The notes below the pieces were generated by a model. That model worked only from the letters and a program-made list of their open reading frames with translations, did not search any database and was not told the DNA's origin. A DNA stretch of 64,000 bases from Hymenopellis radicata (taxonomy: Eukaryota > Basidiomycota > Agaricomycetes > Agaricales > Physalacriaceae): the NCBI GenBank assembly GCA_015501595.1, contig JADNRX010000262.1, positions 1 through 64,000 on the forward strand, given 5' to 3'. Every line of letters begins with the position of its first letter. The stretch's first letter is position 1. The translations under genes and the position numbers were made by a program. Positions 53,650 through 64,000 of this stretch are shown here, one piece after another.

Positions 53650-54212
53650 CGTAGAATTTGTCTAAAGTTTTTGCAAGATTGGCACTAACTAGTAACAGCC
53701 CGGAGAGAACACGACGGCGACGTGTCGTCTGTGTGTTCCTTGGCACGTGGCCGGAAGATGCCCTCTTCGTCACACATGGCACATCTTTGCTTTCGACCAC
53801 CACCAGGCGTCAATGCATCGACATACTGTGAACTTGCTCAGCGCTCCGCGTCCCGTGTTGCTTTTCGGTATCATGCAAGATTCACCCGAGGTTTTTGGCT
53901 GCCCGTATCGTCACCATGTTACTCTCCAGACGGTCCGAACCTTTTTTCCACTTGCCCGTTCAAGCACATGACTGCAATCACGCAGATTTAGCCACTTTCC
54001 GAGTTACTTCCCGTTGTCAACGTCTATCGTGGCTCAGAGTTCGAGACGGTCCGGTCTACTTTTCCTTGGAACCTATGACTATCATCATCGCTGAACCATG
54101 CCATTCCAACTCTAAATCCGCGTCTCTGCTGACCTGGGAAGCCTAGCAGGCATATTGAGGTTTATCCGAGCTTTAAAGGCGAGCTGAATCGTGTTAGCCT
54201 CGGTAACACGAA
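53650..54212. other. Divergent promoter region
   Basis: Lies between the start codons of the F-box gene and the glycoside hydrolase gene. CACGTG occurs once (53744-53749). Confidence 0.4.
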
Positions 54213-56090
54213 ATGATGTTCTTCCCTCTCAGAATTTCGACGTCCATTCTCGCTGGTCTCGCGGTGTTGTCATGTCTAGCCGCACCTACAGAGCTTGGAG
54301 CGAGGGAGCTCGAAGAACGACAAACGTCCTCGATGTATACCAATGTGAATTTGGGAACATCAACTGGTGCCTCTGTTCATCGTGCTTCTGGTAAGAGTTT
54401 GCCTACCATCAATATTTCTCTATCTGACCCGTCGTATAGGTGTCCTCTATGGCGTTCCCAACACGCAAGGCCAGATCCCCTCGGCGTTCTACACAGGTTG
54501 CCTTCTATAGCCCTCCCTCTCTCTCTCTCAGAGTCTAACCGGCCTCCATAGACATGGGCTTCAACTACCTCAGCGCTGGCGGCGCACAATACACCGGCGC
54601 CACAGGATGGATCTACGGCGGCTACACCGGGCGCTTCCAGAACGTCTTGTCCAACTATAAAACCGCGCGCACCTACGGCGCGCAGTTTATCCTCAAGATG
54701 AGCGACCTGTGGGGCGCGGATGGGACGCAGGGGACTGATGCGATATATCCGTTCGACAACAGCGACTGGACGGAGTACGACCGGTTCCTCACGCAGTTCG
54801 TCGCCGATCTCAAGGCGAACGGCATGACCTCGAATATCAAGCTCTTGATATGGAATGAGCCGGACTTGACGGTGTTTTGGACGAAGGGTTTGGCGCGGTA
54901 TCTCGATACCTGGAGTCATACGGTCAACTTCTTGAGGTAGCGCGTCACTTTGATTTGAATACCCATGGCAAGTGCTAACGATGTGATTAGGTCCAATTTG
55001 TCTGGGGTACCACTTGCTGGGCCGTCTATGGCGAATATGCCTTCCTCTTCCAACACTTGGTATGGTCTTTTACGCTTTCGCCCCCATTCTTGTTTCATGA
55101 ATCTGTCTATTCATAGGTGGACAAGCTGGCTGGCTCGTATCAAAGCAGACGGAACCGCTCCCGACGTCTACACATGGCACCTGGAAGGCAGCGTCCGTCT
55201 TCCTCCTCCTCTTCCTCCGCCCTACTCATCCTAACCATTCTCATTACTACAGACCAGCGACGTCAACGACGATCTCCAAACTACACAACCCGCCATGGTG
55301 AACCTCCTGAACTCCTACGGATTGACTATCGGCGAATTCAGTTAGTTTGAGCTCCTTATCTCACTAGTATGTATATCCTCTGACGGACGAGCAAGTCATC
55401 GACGAATACGGAAACTCGGGCGAACAAGTCCCCGGCGGCGCCGCATGGTGGATCGCCCGCTTCGAGCGATACAATATGAGCGGTCTGCGCGGAAATTGGG
55501 CCAGCGGCGCGGCGCTCCAGGATTACCTCGCGAGTCTGCTCGGGAAATCAGGGAGCACGTATTTCGCCAACGGAGGTACCCGCATTCTCCTTCCTCGTTT
55601 CTTCTGCTATACGCTGATTTGACTTTGTTTTAGAATATCAAGTGTACAAGTACTACGCATCCTCAATGAAAGGCTACCGAGTCGCCACCACTGGATCCAC
55701 GGATAGGAAGATGGACAGCTACGCCGTTGTCGATAGCAATCTTGTGCGGATCCTCGTTGGGGGACGTCAGGTTACGGGTGTGTATTTCTCCCCTCTACTC
55801 TCCTCTCATACTAACTTGATCATACAGGCACATACATGCTTCAGATCAACAGCCTCAGCAGCCTCGGTCTGGCCACCTCTGGTACAATAACCGTGCGCAC
55901 GCGTCAATTCTCGTGGTCTGGCAGCGCCGTGAGCGTCGGCGCGCCTACGGATCTGGGCACGGTCGACCATACGTATTCGGGGAACGTGCTTTCTTTTCCT
56001 ATTTACCAGACTGACTCGACGACGACATGGGCTTCGAGTTTAGTTATTAATCAATCCGAACATCTATTTTGCTTTTCTGGGCAGGAGTGA
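54213..56090 (+). CDS. Secreted glycoside hydrolase, clan GH-A type (possibly GH39-like), 479 aa
   Basis: Exons 54213-54390, 54440-54496, 54552-54936, 54991-55059, 55117-55192, 55253-55340, 55396-55575, 55634-55777, 55828-56090; total 480 codons, all phases consistent. A signal peptide (MMFFPLRISTSILAGLAVLS) ends before a dibasic-type LEERQ. LLIWNEPD (exon 3) has the Asn-Glu pair of clan GH-A acid/base residues. WWIARFERYNMSGLRGNW and a C-terminal beta-rich part (NSLSSLGLATSGTITVRTR) follow. The acceptor at 55395 (GCAAG) was chosen because it keeps phase. Convergent with the GH5 gene, 106 bp apart; both probably act on plant or fungal wall glycans outside the cell. Confidence 0.8.
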
Positions 56091-56196
56091 AAGATGTTCC
56101 TGAACAATTCTCGTCGAAAATTGCCCCACAAAACCAGAACGTCTCATTGAATGTACAACGCGTTTGGTTTTTATCATACACATCCTACTATCCCAT

Positions 56197-57998
56197 TTAC
56201 ATGAACGGCATCAAAGCCTGCGGCAGAATCTGCGCAACAGACGGACCACTAGGCGGTTCGATAGACTGGAAGTACTAGATCACCCAAAAGCAAACTCAGC
56301 TCAACTCAAATAGCAAAAGAAAGAAAAAGACGTACATCACCCCACCATGGTCCAGCGGCCCACCACGAGAACCCAATCCACACACCGCCGGCCTGCTGCA
56401 TGGAGCACAGCGCGCCGGATACAGCACTAATACTACAACACCAGCATTAGGTTCCCATACCCATGTTTAACGAATTGGCGTACCAAGCAGCATTCGAGCC
56501 CGCACCCATCTCACCCAAGAAGCCCTTCAGCCCCGTCTGCTGGAGCCACGCCGTCGCAGCCGCGAGCCTTTCCGCGCCAATCGTCGACGAGACACACGTC
56601 GCCGAGGTGCCCGAGCCGTCCGAGTCGAGGTATTGGTGCATTTCTTCCGATTCGTTCACAGTTAGTTATGGGAGAACCAAAAGAGGGAGAGTACACGCAC
56701 GGATGGCGGTGTTGTTGAGGGGATCAGAAATGGTTGCGAAGGCAGCTGAGTTTCCTGATGTGGTCCAGGCTTAAAGGGAGGTGAGAATTAATGTGTAGTA
56801 GGGCGGGAAGGACGAACTCCATGCGCCGGTCCAAGCTGTGGGCGTGTCTTGTTAGTGAAAGGAGAGATATTAGGAATGGTGGGACGTACAGGTGCCTTCC
56901 ACGAGGATAAGCTGGGTAGCGCCTGTTGAGCGAATACCGTTGATTGCAGCTTGCATCTAAGTATCGTATCGTTAGTCCCTCAAGACTGCAAGAAAGTTTT
57001 GAAGAAACTCACCATGTTCTTGACGGTGGCGGCCGGGATGTCGTGGGGTTCGTTCATCAAGTCTATAGTCTACATTAGGAGTTTCAATGTTAGAGAAATT
57101 CGGTCATACCGAAAATGACGTGGTCGTTCGACTTGAATTGGTTCGCGAGGTTGACCCAGACTGACGAAAGGGAGCTTCAGTTTCGATAAAACTGGAATCC
57201 GGGCTGTGACGTACAGGTAGAGAAGCTAAAAGTTCAGGTAATATTAGCGGAGCACCGCAAGGTTTCAAGACGCATACTCAGAAGGGCTAGACAGGGTGGA
57301 TCCGTTGTAGATCATGAAGTTGTGAGCTATCCAACAGGTGTTATTGAATTGTCAAGAATTTGAACGAGACGTACGTTCGGGCGCGACGAACGCCCCTTCG
57401 AGGTGATATATTCAACGGTCTACGTGCGTTTGTCAGTCTCGGGAAAAATATGAATGCGAGATGGAAGCTCACCTCGGTCAACAGCGCGAGGTAAGCAGCA
57501 TTAAATTGTCCAGTGATGCCAGTCGCGGGAGGTGTTAGGCGCTCCATGAGGAAGGGAACACGGAAAAAGTTGAAACCCTTGCCGACAAAGTACTACGGTC
57601 GCCAATAAACACTAGTTCGACATTGATCTCGTTAATCGAGACGTACATCAATCGAGCTGTAATAAACAATGGTCATCATCGCTACGGAAGAGAATCTGTG
57701 AATAAACATACCTGGGCGCAGGGAAGATGTAGTCCGTTTGGTAAACACCAGGAATGTTCTGGTTTCCAAACTCAGCGCCGGACTCGTTGACACCAAAGTA
57801 GGTGAACTTGGTCAAGTTGCCTGAGCATGTTGCTGCATCAGCCGCTCCCGAGACGGGAACTGCTGAAGACGTTAACGTCGCACTGGCAGCCGACGTGGGC
57901 GTAGGTGTAGGCGCTGCCGATGAATCTTGATGCGGCGGCCTGGCTACTACGGTGCCGACAAGGATGGCGAGGGAAACGAATGACGAGAGCAGCTTCAT
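56197..57998 (-). CDS. GH5 endoglucanase-like protein, 14 exons, one base missing
   Basis: Exons (minus): 57998-57712, 57656-57647, 57592-57473, 57419-57375, 57326-57278, 57225-57215, 57160-57110, 57062-57013, 56956-56890, 56835-56818, 56769-56701, 56643-56484, 56432-56336, 56274-56197. Three exons are under 20 nt (10, 11 and 18). Signal peptide [19 protein letters not shown], a Ser/Thr/Pro linker, then [16 protein letters not shown] start, DLMNEPHD (acid/base Glu), GFLGEMGAG (nucleophile Glu) and [12 protein letters not shown], as in fungal GH5 endo-1,4-glucanases. Exon 4 reads TVEYITSKG then AFVAPE only if one G is added to a GGGG run near 57398; with it the total is 371 codons. Confidence 0.85.
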
Positions 57999-58480
57999 AG
58001 TGGAGACGCGTGTCGTGGGACGCTGCGTCGATTGACTGTTATATAGCGAGGACGGCGCGGTGGGGTAAATGGACCCGCTGTATATCCGAGATGCGTCCTC
58101 TGAAAACATCACATGGAGGACCCAGTCGGGCCTCCATGGAAACGCCTGTTCGACGGAAGCAGCCAGAGGAGATGTCGGTTGCTGGGGTTGGGCTTCGGAT
58201 TATCTTGTGGTCATAGAGGGCTGACTTCCGAGTATTTTCCTTCGCATAGGTAAAAGCAAAGTATTGGATCGCCTGGAACGTAAATCACGACTCGGCTTTT
58301 CCGTCATCTGATACGGGACTGCTCTGCGACTCGAGTTTAAAAAGACCAATATTGGAAGAATGTGCACATGCCTTGGACAGAATGGCCGCCGTAATAGACG
58401 AGAAGCTCTATACAAGGGCGCCAGGCATGCTTCCGAGGTTAAATATGCCTCCAAGCTGAGGCTATAAGTATCCGCAGTGC
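57999..58480. other. Upstream region of the GH5 gene
   Basis: No further gene. Nothing specific recognised as a regulatory site. Confidence 0.35.
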
Positions 58481-58489
58481 GATGTCGAT

Positions 58490-59210
58490 GTTCTTCTTTC
58501 CTGCTCTTGGCTTCCTTGGGTCCATCTGCGGAGAAATATGTCCAATAAACGTAGCCGCATATATTGAGGGGTTCGGTAGCCTAACGTCGACAGCTGGCTG
58601 TGGTGGTGGTGGTGGGGGTGGGGAGAAGGAGAGGGTTGCCGCATTTGGATGTTTCCAGATCACGACGCGTCTGCTCGCCGCCATATCATGGTACGTTATA
58701 TGGCTCACGTTTGGATCAGCTACTGACGCGCTCGCAGTAGTAGGAGGATTTTAGAATAGCTCGGTACTTCCACGAAATCCGAGAGTACAATATTCTCGTT
58801 AACGCCCATTGTCACTGCATCTATTGAATTCAGTCTAGCTCGGCGACGCGTACTGTGACGACAACATACGAGATAGCGACGAGCAGCCCGTAATCTCTTC
58901 ATCCAGGTCTGCTCCCTGGCCGACTCAGTCGCAGCCACCCATGCCCGACCGCGACAATTTCACCAAGTAGGCTTTTGGTCCCTCAATTGCCGTTTACGTT
59001 CCGAGAAAAGAGATCCTTTGAAGGGCCTGATCCGTACGTACTATTCTGTGTTCTTGGATGACATCCATAGAGACCGCGAATTTCTTGACATAAGTGTGGC
59101 GCAGCGGGTCCGAAAGCTCTCCGACAACTGGACATATCTATCTTTCTCTCTCGGATTATCCGCATTTTACACGTGTCAATCTATTAGATGGCAGTCCCAA
59201 TGAAAAAAGT
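58490..59210 (+). repeat. Duplicated non-coding segment, partner of ~63255-63985
   Basis: Shared words in the same order and orientation: GGATCAGCTACT, CCCGACCGCGACAATTT (CCGACCGCGACAATTT in the partner), TACTATTCTGTGTTCTTGGATG, TTTTACACGTGT. Both copies look like remnants of one older gene, not identified. Confidence 0.7.
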
Positions 59211-59266
59211 TATTGGAAGGGGTGTTAGTAATGTTGTAAACGACAGCGTCAACCACATAGCTGGAC

Positions 59267-59949
59267 TTATCCGACAACATCCCACCCGCTGTCGTGTAGG
59301 TGCTCAGGAATCGTATACCCACCAATATAAAGGTCGGGACGTTGCTGAAGCACCTCACTGGCGGTAAGACCATCCTCATCATCATCGCATACAACAAGGT
59401 GAATGTGTCCTTTTCTCCCAGTAACCTCTATCTTGTATCGTAGGTCACTAGACAAGGTGACCTTGCCATACTCGGCGAAGTTAACAACAGCCGCGATCGA
59501 AGGCCAGTTTATTGGCGGAAGACCGTCTTCGATAAACAAATCTTGCCAGCAGAGGCCGGACTGCACCGCGACAGGTTGAATGGACTTGATCGGGAAACCG
59601 TCCTTCAAACACATAAGTTACTTACTATGTCAATTTCGACTGGAAGAGAAACTGACCGTTTCGAGGGTAATGACCACCGACGCCTGGGTATTGGCGACAG
59701 TAGCACTGTATGCTTGGAAGGCGTCCTCTGAGGCGATATGGTAACTTCCGGCCTTCACTCTAATAGAATTATCGCGGATTCTGAGTTTTTTCCTCGCCAC
59801 AATATAGAGGGCCTTTGACAACGGTAAGCTGTTGATCATCATCATTCCGCGATAGCATATACACATACTTGAAGGTCCTTCGGCCAATCTACAACGGACA
59901 CCGTAGCGCCATGTTCGAGTTTCATCTTTGGCATTGACGACGTGGCCAT
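59267..59949 (-). CDS. Small unknown protein (190 aa), three exons
   Basis: Exons (minus): 59949-59869, 59812-59657, 59602-59267; total 573 nt, 191 codons with clean phases. It opens MATSSMPKMKLEHGATVSV and continues ALYIVARKKLRIRDNSIRVK, AYSATVANTQASVVITLE, LFIEDGLPPINWPSIAAVVN, ending EHLHDSGWDVVG. The composition suggests a compact beta-rich cytosolic domain. No family recognised. The F-box-type upstream block lies ~100 bp upstream and may be shared with the F-box gene at 60859. Confidence 0.65.
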
Positions 59950-60044
59950 GAAATCGAAGGAAATAAGGTGAGTGTATGGAGGTAAAGGACAAGGTCGATA
60001 ATCATATATACTGCTGTGGAATTGTCGCAGGTCAGCTTCAGGCG

Positions 60045-60090
60045 TGCCACGTGGGGCCAATCAAGTCCAAGTTGGGCCGGCACGTGTTCT
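60045..60090 (+). promoter_or_regulatory. F-box upstream block with two CACGTG palindromes (copy 3)
   Basis: CACGTG at 60048-60053 and 60081-60086; the intervening bases (CAATCAAGTCCAAGTTGGGC) match the inverse of 8.0 kb. It is now separated from its gene by the MITE at 60111-60691. Confidence 0.55.
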
Positions 60091-60110
60091 TGCATGCTTG
60101 GATTAGCACT

Positions 60111-60691
60111 GGGGAGGTCCATTCATCGGTTAGAGTGCGGCGGATGACTAAGTGCACAGCCACATGATCGTTGGAGCGCGTACTTCCACCTACCTGTTTG
60201 CTCCTCTATTGCCCCGCTCCGTTACTACCCGAACATTATATTGGAATAAAGAATACATTGATATTAAGTCAATAGCACCTCAAGAAGTCTGTTATCGGCG
60301 CGAAAACAAACAAATCCTGCAGAGAACAGTCTTAATCCACAGATCAAGATTAAAGACTGGCCACAGCACCGTTCCCCTCAAGGATTTGTACGGTACATTC
60401 TGTGGGCCATCTCTGGGGTTTCTTCACCTTGGTTTATACATATCCTATGCCTATCTTCCGTGTGGGCCAGATCAGCACCAAATCAGCACATCATCTCAGT
60501 CATGATCGACATAATTCAAAAAGGGCTGTGAACAAACCCTGTAGGACACTTCCAGGATGAGATCCATGCAAGAATTTTAATATATTTCTGTTTCCACAAC
60601 GTACAATCTCTACCGCCGTTTCGCTGTTGAGCGCGATCCGGTACAAACAAACCACAACAGGACGACCTCTTATAGGCGAATGGACCTCCCC
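60111..60691. mobile_element. MITE (~581 bp) with 14-bp inverted ends and 8-bp duplication, in the F-box promoter
   Basis: GGGGAGGTCCATTC (60111-60124) and its inverse (60678-60691) are the ends. ATTAGCAC lies at 60102-60109 and 60692-60699. The related promoters at 8.0 and 46.75 kb have GCTTGGA-[TC]-[TC]-GCACC-like sequence with nothing inserted, so the empty site is visible. A 7-8 bp duplication suits a hAT-type element. Non-coding. Confidence 0.85.
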
Positions 60692-60858
60692 ATTAGCACC
60701 AGTCGGGTTCACGTCAACGACAAAGTTCCCCGCATTTTAAACCTGCGCTTGCTAGACTAGCACCACGAAACCATCGACGATTCGTCTCCATCATCGCTCT
60801 CTCGAGACTCTTGGAGCTACCAGCGCCAATCTTGCAACAACGTTAGACAAAATTTACG

Positions 60859-62548
60859 ATGGTGCGGGCTGCTAGCATTACGATTCCTTGCTTGTGATCT
60901 AATCTTCATCTTGGTTTAGGCGCCACATTGCTCGACTTGCTGCTGTCAGTCGACGCAAATCCCTTTAGACACGCCAGAACTACCTGATGCTGTGCAAGCA
61001 CATATCCTCTCCAACGAGCCTCCGTCCACTTCCGAGTTACTCGTGTTGCACGAGTACGGGCTTTCCATTGATTCGTACCTCACACGGCTCGATGCCGAGA
61101 TGGCTGCTCTGTCTGCTACGCAGGAGAAGCTCCAGAAAGCGCTCGATCTCAAAAAAACAATGCTCGACAATGAGCGACGACTTCTAAAAGAGCGCCAGCA
61201 GCACATTTCCGGTGCTCTCTTTCCTCTTCGTCGTCTGCCCCTCGAGATCCTACAGGAAATATTCCTATACACTTTAGCGCAATCCGGTGAACCTGGTTAT
61301 ACGTGGTTCAACGTTCGTGATCCGACAGATCCGCTTTGGAGAATCCGTTGCGTTTGCCGAAAATGGCGCCTGGCTGCGCAGGATCCTCGTCTGTGGGCGG
61401 GCCTACGCCTCAGGCGTACAGGTCAAGGGGGCCTGTCCATGTTAAGAGATGTGCTTGATCACTCTTGCTCGCTACCACTCCGAATCCATTTCCTCTGGGA
61501 TCCCGAGAGCCTTTATCTCGGTCGCCTCCTCCTTGACGAGCTCGTACAGCACTCAGAGCGGTGGCAGTACGCCTCGTTTATCTGCGTGGCGCGCTTTTTT
61601 ACTCAATCCATGTCGGCTCTTCGTGGGAGGCTGCCGAAGTTGGAGGAACTCGGATTTTTGGAGCTCTGCCATTTGAGCCAGCGCGATCACATCGAAGAAG
61701 ATGCTCATCCTTTCGAGATTGCTCCTTCTTTAGCAAAGGCAGACATAAGCCGTGCCTTTCTCAAGCTAGATGGCTCCCAACTTAAATCGTTTACCTCAGA
61801 CGCATCTACACCGGCTGCCTTCAGGGTTCTTGTGTCATCGCCCTATCTCACCTACCTGGCAGACCGTTCTACGAGAGCCATGCCCAATGACGACTCTTCC
61901 CAAAACAAAACTCGGTACCTTCATTCACATCTGAGCACGTTGCGCCTCCAACAGTGCGCTCAGCTCAACCTGTTCACCCTTCCCACTCTCCAACATCTCG
62001 AAGCCGGGCAAATTAAATCTGTCGATGAATTACACCCCTCATTACCAATCATTTCCCAATTCCTGCACGTTTCCCAATGCCCACTCTTGTCCTTGACCAT
62101 TCACAACTGTGAACTCTCGATAGGTTCGGTGCCAGAAATTTTACAAGTTGTTTCGGGTCTACAGAACCTTTCCATCAGCATCAACATCTGTTCGATTCAG
62201 CCAGGGGTTGTCGCATCATCGGACGAAGCTCTGAACGTCCTACTTCATCGCTTGGCTGAGAGAGCGTCCAACGAGCTTTCGTCTCCACGCCTTGTTCCGA
62301 CTCTCCAATCCTTCGCGTTCAAATCCCGCCATGAATATCCCTGGCGTTTTATGGATGAGTCTATCGTGGACATGATTCGTGTGCGGTCTGGTATGGAGTC
62401 GGTCTGCTTCACGATCCATCCCCAATCACAGCTTCCCAATTTGTCTGACGATGATGTTGCTTGCCTGCGCACTATCAAGAACGCTGGATTTAATTTTTCT
62501 ATTGTGAAGCAGGCGAATGATTACAGCGAAGCGGCCGTGTTCATTTGA
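60859..62548 (+). CDS. F-box-like protein (543 aa), intact, with ATG-only first exon
   Basis: Model: ATG 60859-60861, intron 60862-60919 (donor GTGCGG, branch-like TCTAATC, acceptor TTTAG), exon 2 60920-62548. Residues 2-12 are Cys-rich (APHCSTCCCQS). A helical segment spans ~52-95. The F-box-like part is ~100-150 (LRRLPLEILQEIFLYTLA, then WRIRCVCRKWRLAAQ), and the rest is leucine-rich. No lesion seen. The start is inferred from conservation: all four paralogues have ATGG just before an intron of 53-58 nt whose 3' exon is in phase with ATG. Expected role: substrate recognition in an SCF ligase. Confidence 0.8.
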
Positions 62549-62624
62549 AAAGTGTACAGTATACGTGTGTACTACGCCTCTATTTAGATTGATTCTCCTC
62601 GTGTACGTATGTAAATCTCAAGTA

Positions 62625-62877
62625 CTGTACCGTTTCGACCCTAAGTTCGCATAACGCGTCACGCGGGCCTGAGAACCGAACTTAGCCTAAACCATAACAC
62701 ATCACGGACCACAAATCCAGGGTCAAATCGCCCAAAACGGCAAAAATTTCGGTCCCGCCTATGGCGGGACGTCCAAATATAGTAATTTGGACCCTTGTGC
62801 CTGGCTACGAACTTGTTCCATATAAGTTCGTAGCATAACGCGTCACAGGCCGCGAACCTACGGTCGAAACCGTACAG
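62625..62877. mobile_element. Tc1/mariner-type MITE, family A copy 2 (253 bp)
   Basis: Ends CTGTACCGTTTCGACC and CGGTCGAAACCGTACAG with TA at 62623-62624 and 62878-62879. Same length as the copy at 19007 and over 90 % identical by eye; many of the differences are C/T or G/A. It sits 76 bp after the F-box stop codon; the equivalent flanks of the copies at 6.1 and 51.9 kb lack it. Confidence 0.9.
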
Positions 62878-62889
62878 TATATGACTACT

Positions 62890-63330
62890 CAGATCAGCAC
62901 GACGAATAGACCTCATAAACGTAGCTGCATATAGTGTAGTGTTTTGGCAGCCTTAGGTTGACGACGGCGGGGGTTGCCGTATTTGGATATTTTCAGATCA
63001 CGACTCTTGCCTTAGGCCACGCTGTACATCGACAAGCCTCTTGCAATGTAGGATGGTTCCGTTATATTCTGGCTCGTATCATTCAAGGGCAGCGACGGAC
63101 TGCATGGCGACGGCACCGCGCCTCGAAATTCTTCATGACGACGTCTGCATTATCGTGGACGACGCGCATGGTGGCAGGGATTACGGGTTGACTGGTCATA
63201 CATATGACCGTTGGCCAGGTTCGTGTCCGACTGCGACGATGAAGTCGCTATGAGCTTGGTGGAGTCATGGTACGTTGTAGGGCTCACACCCGGATCAGCT
63301 ACTAACGCGCTCAACAGTCGGAGCAGGATT
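62890..63330 (+). repeat. Conserved 3'-flank module of the F-box paralogues (copy 3)
   Basis: Inverted relative to 5690-6105 and 51510-51945, i.e. the same orientation with respect to its own F-box gene. Landmarks include AAACGTAGCTGCAT, CCTTAGGCCAC and GAGCTTGGTGGAGTCATGG. Confidence 0.65.
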
Positions 63331-63985
63331 TGTTCAGGCCCGTTCCTTTCGCGCACAATATTGGAATGGGAGACAGCTCAGCCCGCCTTGGCGACGCGTT
63401 ACGTGATGAGAACGTTGGCGCTACGAAGCTCAACGACGAGCAGCTCGTAATCGCTTCATCTGGGTATCTTTTGGTGACCCTCGGTGACCGACTCGTTGGC
63501 AGCAACCCATGTCCGACCGCGACAATTTTATACCAAGTAGGCCTCTGGAACTGCGAGCCGGTTAAGTGAGCAATTCCCGGAAAAAGCTGAGCGAAATCTT
63601 GGTGTGTGTTTATAGGACTCGGGATTCGCGTAGATCAGTGCTAACAGCTTCAATAGTCGGTATATATGTTCGACTAGGGCGCGTCGAAACACAAGAATTC
63701 TTTGGGCGTCATCTTCGGGTGCGTTTTATCCCTCAATTTCCGCTTACATTCCACGAAAAGGGCTTCTTGCGCTCCGTAATTTTTATGGATTTCCCCCGAA
63801 GGCTTGGCGCCTATGTACTATTCTGTGTTCTTGGATGTCATCTATGGAGACCGTGAAACTCTTGACATACGTGGGCACAGCGGTTCCGAAAGCTCTCCGA
63901 CACCTTCGGTATGTTTAACTTTTCTCTCGCAATCTCTGCATTTTACACGTGTTGATTTAGAAGATGGCAGTCCCGACGGAACAGA
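63255..63985 (+). repeat. Duplicated non-coding segment, partner of 58490-59210
   Basis: See landmarks at the partner. Open frames here (up to 96 residues) do not correspond between the two copies, so it is not an active gene. Confidence 0.65.
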
Positions 63986-64000
63986 TATAACTAGATTAGA

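Overview
The window reads as nuclear DNA of a mushroom-forming basidiomycete (Agaricomycetes). Genes are split by many 45-65 nt introns with GT...AG borders, some exons are only 8-28 nt long, and F-box-like, MYND and glycoside hydrolase genes of the kind expanded in these fungi occur together with many fungal transposon remnants. The organism is inferred from gene structure and protein style, not from a marker gene.

Layout. 1-2512 (minus) is a broken non-LTR retrotransposon cut by the window edge. 3.9-8.3 kb holds decayed copies of two gene families described below. 8.7-15.3 kb is a solid housekeeping block: a ten-exon C2H2 zinc-finger gene, an eight-exon gene for a mitochondrial DHTKD1-type 2-oxoacid dehydrogenase E1 (918 aa), and a tRNA-Gln(CUG) with an intron. 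15.4-23.7 kb is a mobile-element island around one disordered-protein gene: a 560-bp element, three Tc1/mariner-type MITEs with TA duplications, and a 1.19-kb hAT-type element with a perfect 8-bp target duplication. 23.7-42.3 kb carries an F-box gene, a MYND gene, a GH-like enzyme with a long Pro-rich tail, a GNAT-like gene, a coiled-coil gene and most copies of an unnamed family. 43-47.8 kb has a decayed membrane-protein gene, an intact F-box gene and a twice-frameshifted GST gene. 54.2-58 kb is a convergent pair of secreted glycoside hydrolases, one of them a 14-exon GH5. 59-64 kb has a small unknown gene, an intact F-box gene and two more MITEs.

Two families dominate. (1) Four closely related F-box-like genes (6106-7834 decayed, 44870-46602 intact, 51952-53649 frameshifted, 60859-62548 intact) share an unusual structure: the start codon is followed at once by a 53-58 nt intron, so the first coding exon is just ATG. 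Three of them share an upstream block with CACGTG elements. (2) An unnamed family, here called the FxGLP-WH family, has about eight copies (3.9, 4.5-5.4, 23.7-24.5, 36.2, 37.8-38.5, 38.4-39.1, 40.6-41.4 and 41.7-42.3 kb). Its members share a domain of roughly 115 residues ending in an F-x-G-[LI]-P...W-H motif, followed by variable acidic or Ser-rich tails. It is the best candidate here for something undescribed.

Several otherwise well-conserved genes are broken by single-base indels, several of them in homopolymers. These could be young pseudogenes or residual long-read assembly errors, and the two readings should be separated before any biology is built on them.
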